From Raineyella sp. W15-4 (GTDB taxonomy: Bacteria; Actinomycetota; Actinomycetes; Propionibacteriales; Propionibacteriaceae): a DNA stretch of 64,000 bases. Every line of letters begins with the position of its first letter. The stretch's first letter is position 1. The stretch spans positions 62,001-126,000 of the forward strand of contig NZ_CP137079.1 of assembly GCF_033170155.1 (NCBI RefSeq), written 5' to 3'. Positions 61,668 to 64,000 of this stretch are shown here, in pieces. The notes beneath the pieces were generated by a model that was given only the letters and a program-made list of their open reading frames with translations, did not search any database and was not told the origin of the DNA. The translations under genes were made by a program, and so were the position numbers.

Positions 61668-63632
61668 ATGACCGGCCTCGAACCGCTGCACCTGCCCGCT
61701 CCCGAGCACGCCGCCGACTGGCTGGCGGAGCGGCGGACGAGCCTGCTGGGCGACGTGGACCGCCGGGTGGCCGACCTCAAGGCCGCGCCACCCGGTGATC
61801 CGCTCGCGACGTTGCGCCGCTGGAACGACATCACCCTGGCGCTCAGCGACCTGTCGGCGATCGGTTCGGTCTACGCCCAGGTCCACCCCGACCAGGAGGT
61901 GCGGACGCTCGCCGACCGGGTGGTGCAGGAGGCCAGCCGGGTGTCCACCGAACTGTCGCTGGATCCGGAGCTGTACGCGGTGTTCGCCGCCCTCGACCCG
62001 GCCGACCTGCTCGATGCCGGTCGCCGGCCCGCTCCGGTCGCCCACCGGCTGCTGGAGCGGGTGCTGCGCGACTTCCGCCGCTCCGGGGTCGACCGCGACG
62101 AGGCGACCCGGGCCCGGCTGCGGGAACTCGACAGCCGCCAGGTAGACCTCGGCCAGCAGCTGAGCCGAACGATCCGCGCCGACGTACGGTCGGTCCGGGT
62201 GACACCGGCGCAGCTCGCCGGGCTGCCGGCGGACTGGGTCGCCGCCCATCCGGCCGCCGCGGACGGGCTGGTCACCGTGACCACCGACTACCCCGACGCG
62301 GTGCCCTTCTTCACCTTCGCCCGCGACGCGGCGGCCCGCCGGGCGCTGCGGATCGAGTTCCTCAACCGCGGCTGGCCCGACAACGACGCGGTGCTGCAGG
62401 AGCTGTTCGCGGTGCGGCGGGAGGTCGCCGGACTGCTCGGCTACGCCGACTGGCCGGACTACGCGTCGGAGGTGATGATGATCGGCACTGGCGAGGCCAT
62501 TCCCGCCTTCATCGACCGGATCGCCGATCTGGCGCTGGAGCCGGGCCGGCGGGACCGCGCGGTGCTGCTCGATCGGCTGCGCCGCGACGTCCCCGGGGCG
62601 ACCTCGATCGACGTCGCCGACGTGGCCTACTATGCCGAGCTGGTCCGCCGGGAGCGGTTCGACGTGGACGCCCAGCAGGTCCGCCACTACTTCGACGTCG
62701 GCAAGGTCCGCCGCGGTCTGCTCGACGTCACCGGCCGGCTCTTCGGCCTGACGTACCTGCCGGTCGACCCGGCCGAGGCCCAGGCCTGGCACCCGGAGGT
62801 GGCGACGTACGACGTCCACCGGCGGCTGCCGGGCTCGGATCGACCGGGGGAGCGGATCGGCCGGATCCACCTGGACCTGCACCCGCGGGACGGCAAGTAC
62901 AAGCATGCCGCCCAGTTCACCCTCGCCGAGGGCGTCCGCGACCGCCGGCTCCCCGAGGGGGTGCTGGTCTGCAACTTCCCCCGCGGCCTGATGCAACACG
63001 ACGAAGTGGTGACGCTGTTCCACGAGTTCGGCCACCTGGTGCACCACGTGCTCGGCGGCCGCTCGGAGTGGGTCAGGTTCTCCGGCGTCGCCACCGAATG
63101 GGACTTCGTCGAGGCGCCCAGTCAACTGCTGGAGGAGTGGGCCTGGGACCCGGCGGTGCTGGCGACCTTCGCGACCGACGAGGCCGGCGAGCCGATCCCG
63201 GCCGACCTGGTCGAGCGGATGCGCCGGGCCGAGGACTTCGGCAAGGGCTACCACGCCCGCACCCAGATGTTCTACGCCGCCCTGGCGTACGACCTGCACG
63301 CGCACGAGGTCCCCGACCTGACCGCCCGGGTGGAGGAGCTGCAGGGGCGCTACTCGCTGTTCCCCTATCTGGCGGGCACTCACTTCCACTGCAACTTCGG
63401 CCACCTCGACGGCTACTCCAGCGGCTACTACACGTACGCCTGGTCCCAGGTGATCGCCAAGGACCTGTTCTCCGCGTTCGATCCCGATGACCTGTTCGAG
63501 CCGACGGTCGCCGCCCGCTACCGCGACACCATCCTGGCCCGCGGCGGGGAGAAGGACGCCGCCGACCTGGCCGAGGACTTCCTCGGCCGCCCGTCGACCT
63601 TCGACGCGTACGCCGCCTGGCTGGCGCGGTAG
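61668..63632 (+). CDS. M3 family zinc metallopeptidase (thimet oligopeptidase type)
   Basis: Oligopeptidase of 654 residues. The zinc site is LFHEFGHLVHH (His452, Glu453, His456) with the third ligand Glu482 in WDFVEAPSQLLEEW. Further C-terminal motifs are THFHCNFGHLDGYSSGYYTYAWSQ, split here as its two halves THFHCNFGHL and GYSSGYYTYAW, and DLFSAFDPDDLF. No signal peptide, so it should be cytoplasmic and cut short peptides. A RecQ-like helicase gene follows 10 nt later. Confidence 0.93.
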   Translation: MTGLEPLHLPAPEHAADWLAERRTSLLGDVDRRVADLKAAPPGDPLATLRRWNDITLALSDLSAIGSVYAQVHPDQEVRTLADRVVQEASRVSTELSLDPELYAVFAALDPADLLDAGRRPAPVAHRLLERVLRDFRRSGVDRDEATRARLRELDSRQVDLGQQLSRTIRADVRSVRVTPAQLAGLPADWVAAHPAAADGLVTVTTDYPDAVPFFTFARDAAARRALRIEFLNRGWPDNDAVLQELFAVRREVAGLLGYADWPDYASEVMMIGTGEAIPAFIDRIADLALEPGRRDRAVLLDRLRRDVPGATSIDVADVAYYAELVRRERFDVDAQQVRHYFDVGKVRRGLLDVTGRLFGLTYLPVDPAEAQAWHPEVATYDVHRRLPGSDRPGERIGRIHLDLHPRDGKYKHAAQFTLAEGVRDRRLPEGVLVCNFPRGLMQHDEVVTLFHEFGHLVHHVLGGRSEWVRFSGVATEWDFVEAPSQLLEEWAWDPAVLATFATDEAGEPIPADLVERMRRAEDFGKGYHARTQMFYAALAYDLHAHEVPDLTARVEELQGRYSLFPYLAGTHFHCNFGHLDGYSSGYYTYAWSQVIAKDLFSAFDPDDLFEPTVAARYRDTILARGGEKDAADLAEDFLGRPSTFDAYAAWLAR

Positions 63633-63642
63633 GGCGGGGCCG

Positions 63643-64000
63643 ATGACGCTGCGTGACGAGGCTCGGACGATCCTGCGTGACCTGACCGGGGTGCCGGGGG
63701 CGGACTTCCGTGACGGCCAGTTCGAGGCGATCGAGGCGCTGGTCGCCGACCGGCGCCGCGCCCTGGTGGTGCAACGCACCGGGTGGGGCAAGTCCGCGGT
63801 CTACTTCGTCTCCTGCCTGCTGCGTCGTCGCCAGGGTGCGGGTGCCACCGTCATCGTCTCGCCACTGCTGGCGCTGATGCGCGACCAGCTCGCCGCGGCG
63901 GAGCGGGCCGGCATCCGGGCGGCGGCGATCAACTCGGCGAACGTCACCGAGTGGGACGAGACCATCGCGGCGGTGCATGCGGGCGACGTCGACCTGCTGC
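63643..64000 (+). CDS. RecQ-like ATP-dependent helicase (3' partial)
   Basis: First 119 codons of a DEAD/DEAH helicase cut by the window edge. GADFRDGQFEAIEALV is the RecQ motif 0, RTGWGKSAVYF the Walker A (TGWGKS, a common variant of TGGGKS), and VIVSPLLALMRDQL motif Ia. GGCGGGG is a weak ribosome site. Whether it has RQC, HRDC or a phosphoribosyltransferase-like fusion domain cannot be seen. Confidence 0.88.
   Translation, partial: MTLRDEARTILRDLTGVPGADFRDGQFEAIEALVADRRRALVVQRTGWGKSAVYFVSCLLRRRQGAGATVIVSPLLALMRDQLAAAERAGIRAAAINSANVTEWDETIAAVHAGDVDLL

Overview
The window is very GC-rich, densely coded double-stranded DNA from an Actinomycetota chromosome. Evidence includes GTG starts, ATGA-coupled operons, an IdeR/DtxR iron box, CsoR copper boxes, lipoproteins with twin-arginine-like signals, and many probable leaderless genes. 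A member of the Propionibacteriales is my guess, but nothing in the window proves it. I see no rRNA, tRNA, insertion sequence, prophage or CRISPR array.

Layout. 1-3.7 kb: end of a sugar or glycerol-3-phosphate ABC transporter (ugpE-ugpB-ugpC type). 3.7-16.6 kb: mixed housekeeping genes, namely a GNAT acetyltransferase, an alpha/beta hydrolase, a YhhQ-type queuosine-precursor transporter, UDP-galactopyranose mutase with a GT2 glycosyltransferase, a DMT transporter, an ABC-F protein with a possible translational attenuator, an aldo/keto reductase, an NAD(P)-binding protein, an MFS transporter and a DinB-like protein. 16.6-22 kb: a sugar or cyclitol catabolic unit (Gfo/Idh/MocA oxidoreductase, TIM-barrel isomerase, MFS sugar porter, LacI regulator) with a clear promoter and a LacI-like operator. 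22-28 kb: DedA, DUF1345 and DUF808 membrane proteins, then copA-copZ under twin CsoR-type boxes. 28-33.2 kb: a siderophore/iron uptake locus (ATPase, two FecCD permeases, binding protein, siderophore-interacting protein) with two iron boxes. 33.2-38.1 kb: an atypical 624-residue pyruvate kinase, an apparent remnant of a PEP-synthase-like gene, a TrpF homologue lacking the catalytic Cys, and a CopB-type P-ATPase with its own CsoR-type box.

38.1-49 kb holds an operon very like known erythritol/L-threitol utilisation loci. It has a SorC regulator, an EltD-like dehydrogenase, a complete ABC importer with two different ATPases, a DhaK-DhaL erythrulose-type kinase, an RpiB/DerI-like isomerase and an AraD-like class II aldolase/epimerase. 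The polyol would be imported, oxidised to a tetrulose, phosphorylated and isomerised toward erythrose phosphate.

49.2-58.7 kb is a guanidine/urea-nitrogen operon: an APC permease, two DUF1989 urea-carboxylase-associated proteins (the carboxyguanidine deiminase family), a 1229-residue biotin-dependent urea/guanidine carboxylase, allophanate hydrolase and a TetR regulator, with a strong palindrome in front. 58.7-64 kb: a small alarmone synthetase, a polytopic membrane protein, a HEAT-repeat protein, an M3 metallopeptidase and the start of a RecQ-like helicase cut by the right edge.

Cross-window patterns. (1) TANNNT hexamers lie 6-8 nt before ATG/GTG at about nine genes, indicating leaderless mRNAs; two lie inside iron boxes and one next to a CsoR-type box. 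(2) Perfect or near-perfect 12-20 bp micro-duplications recur at gene ends, leaders and linkers. (3) A dispersed ~36-42 bp repeat is present as an inverted pair at 22.9-23.1 kb and as a solo copy at 6.4 kb.
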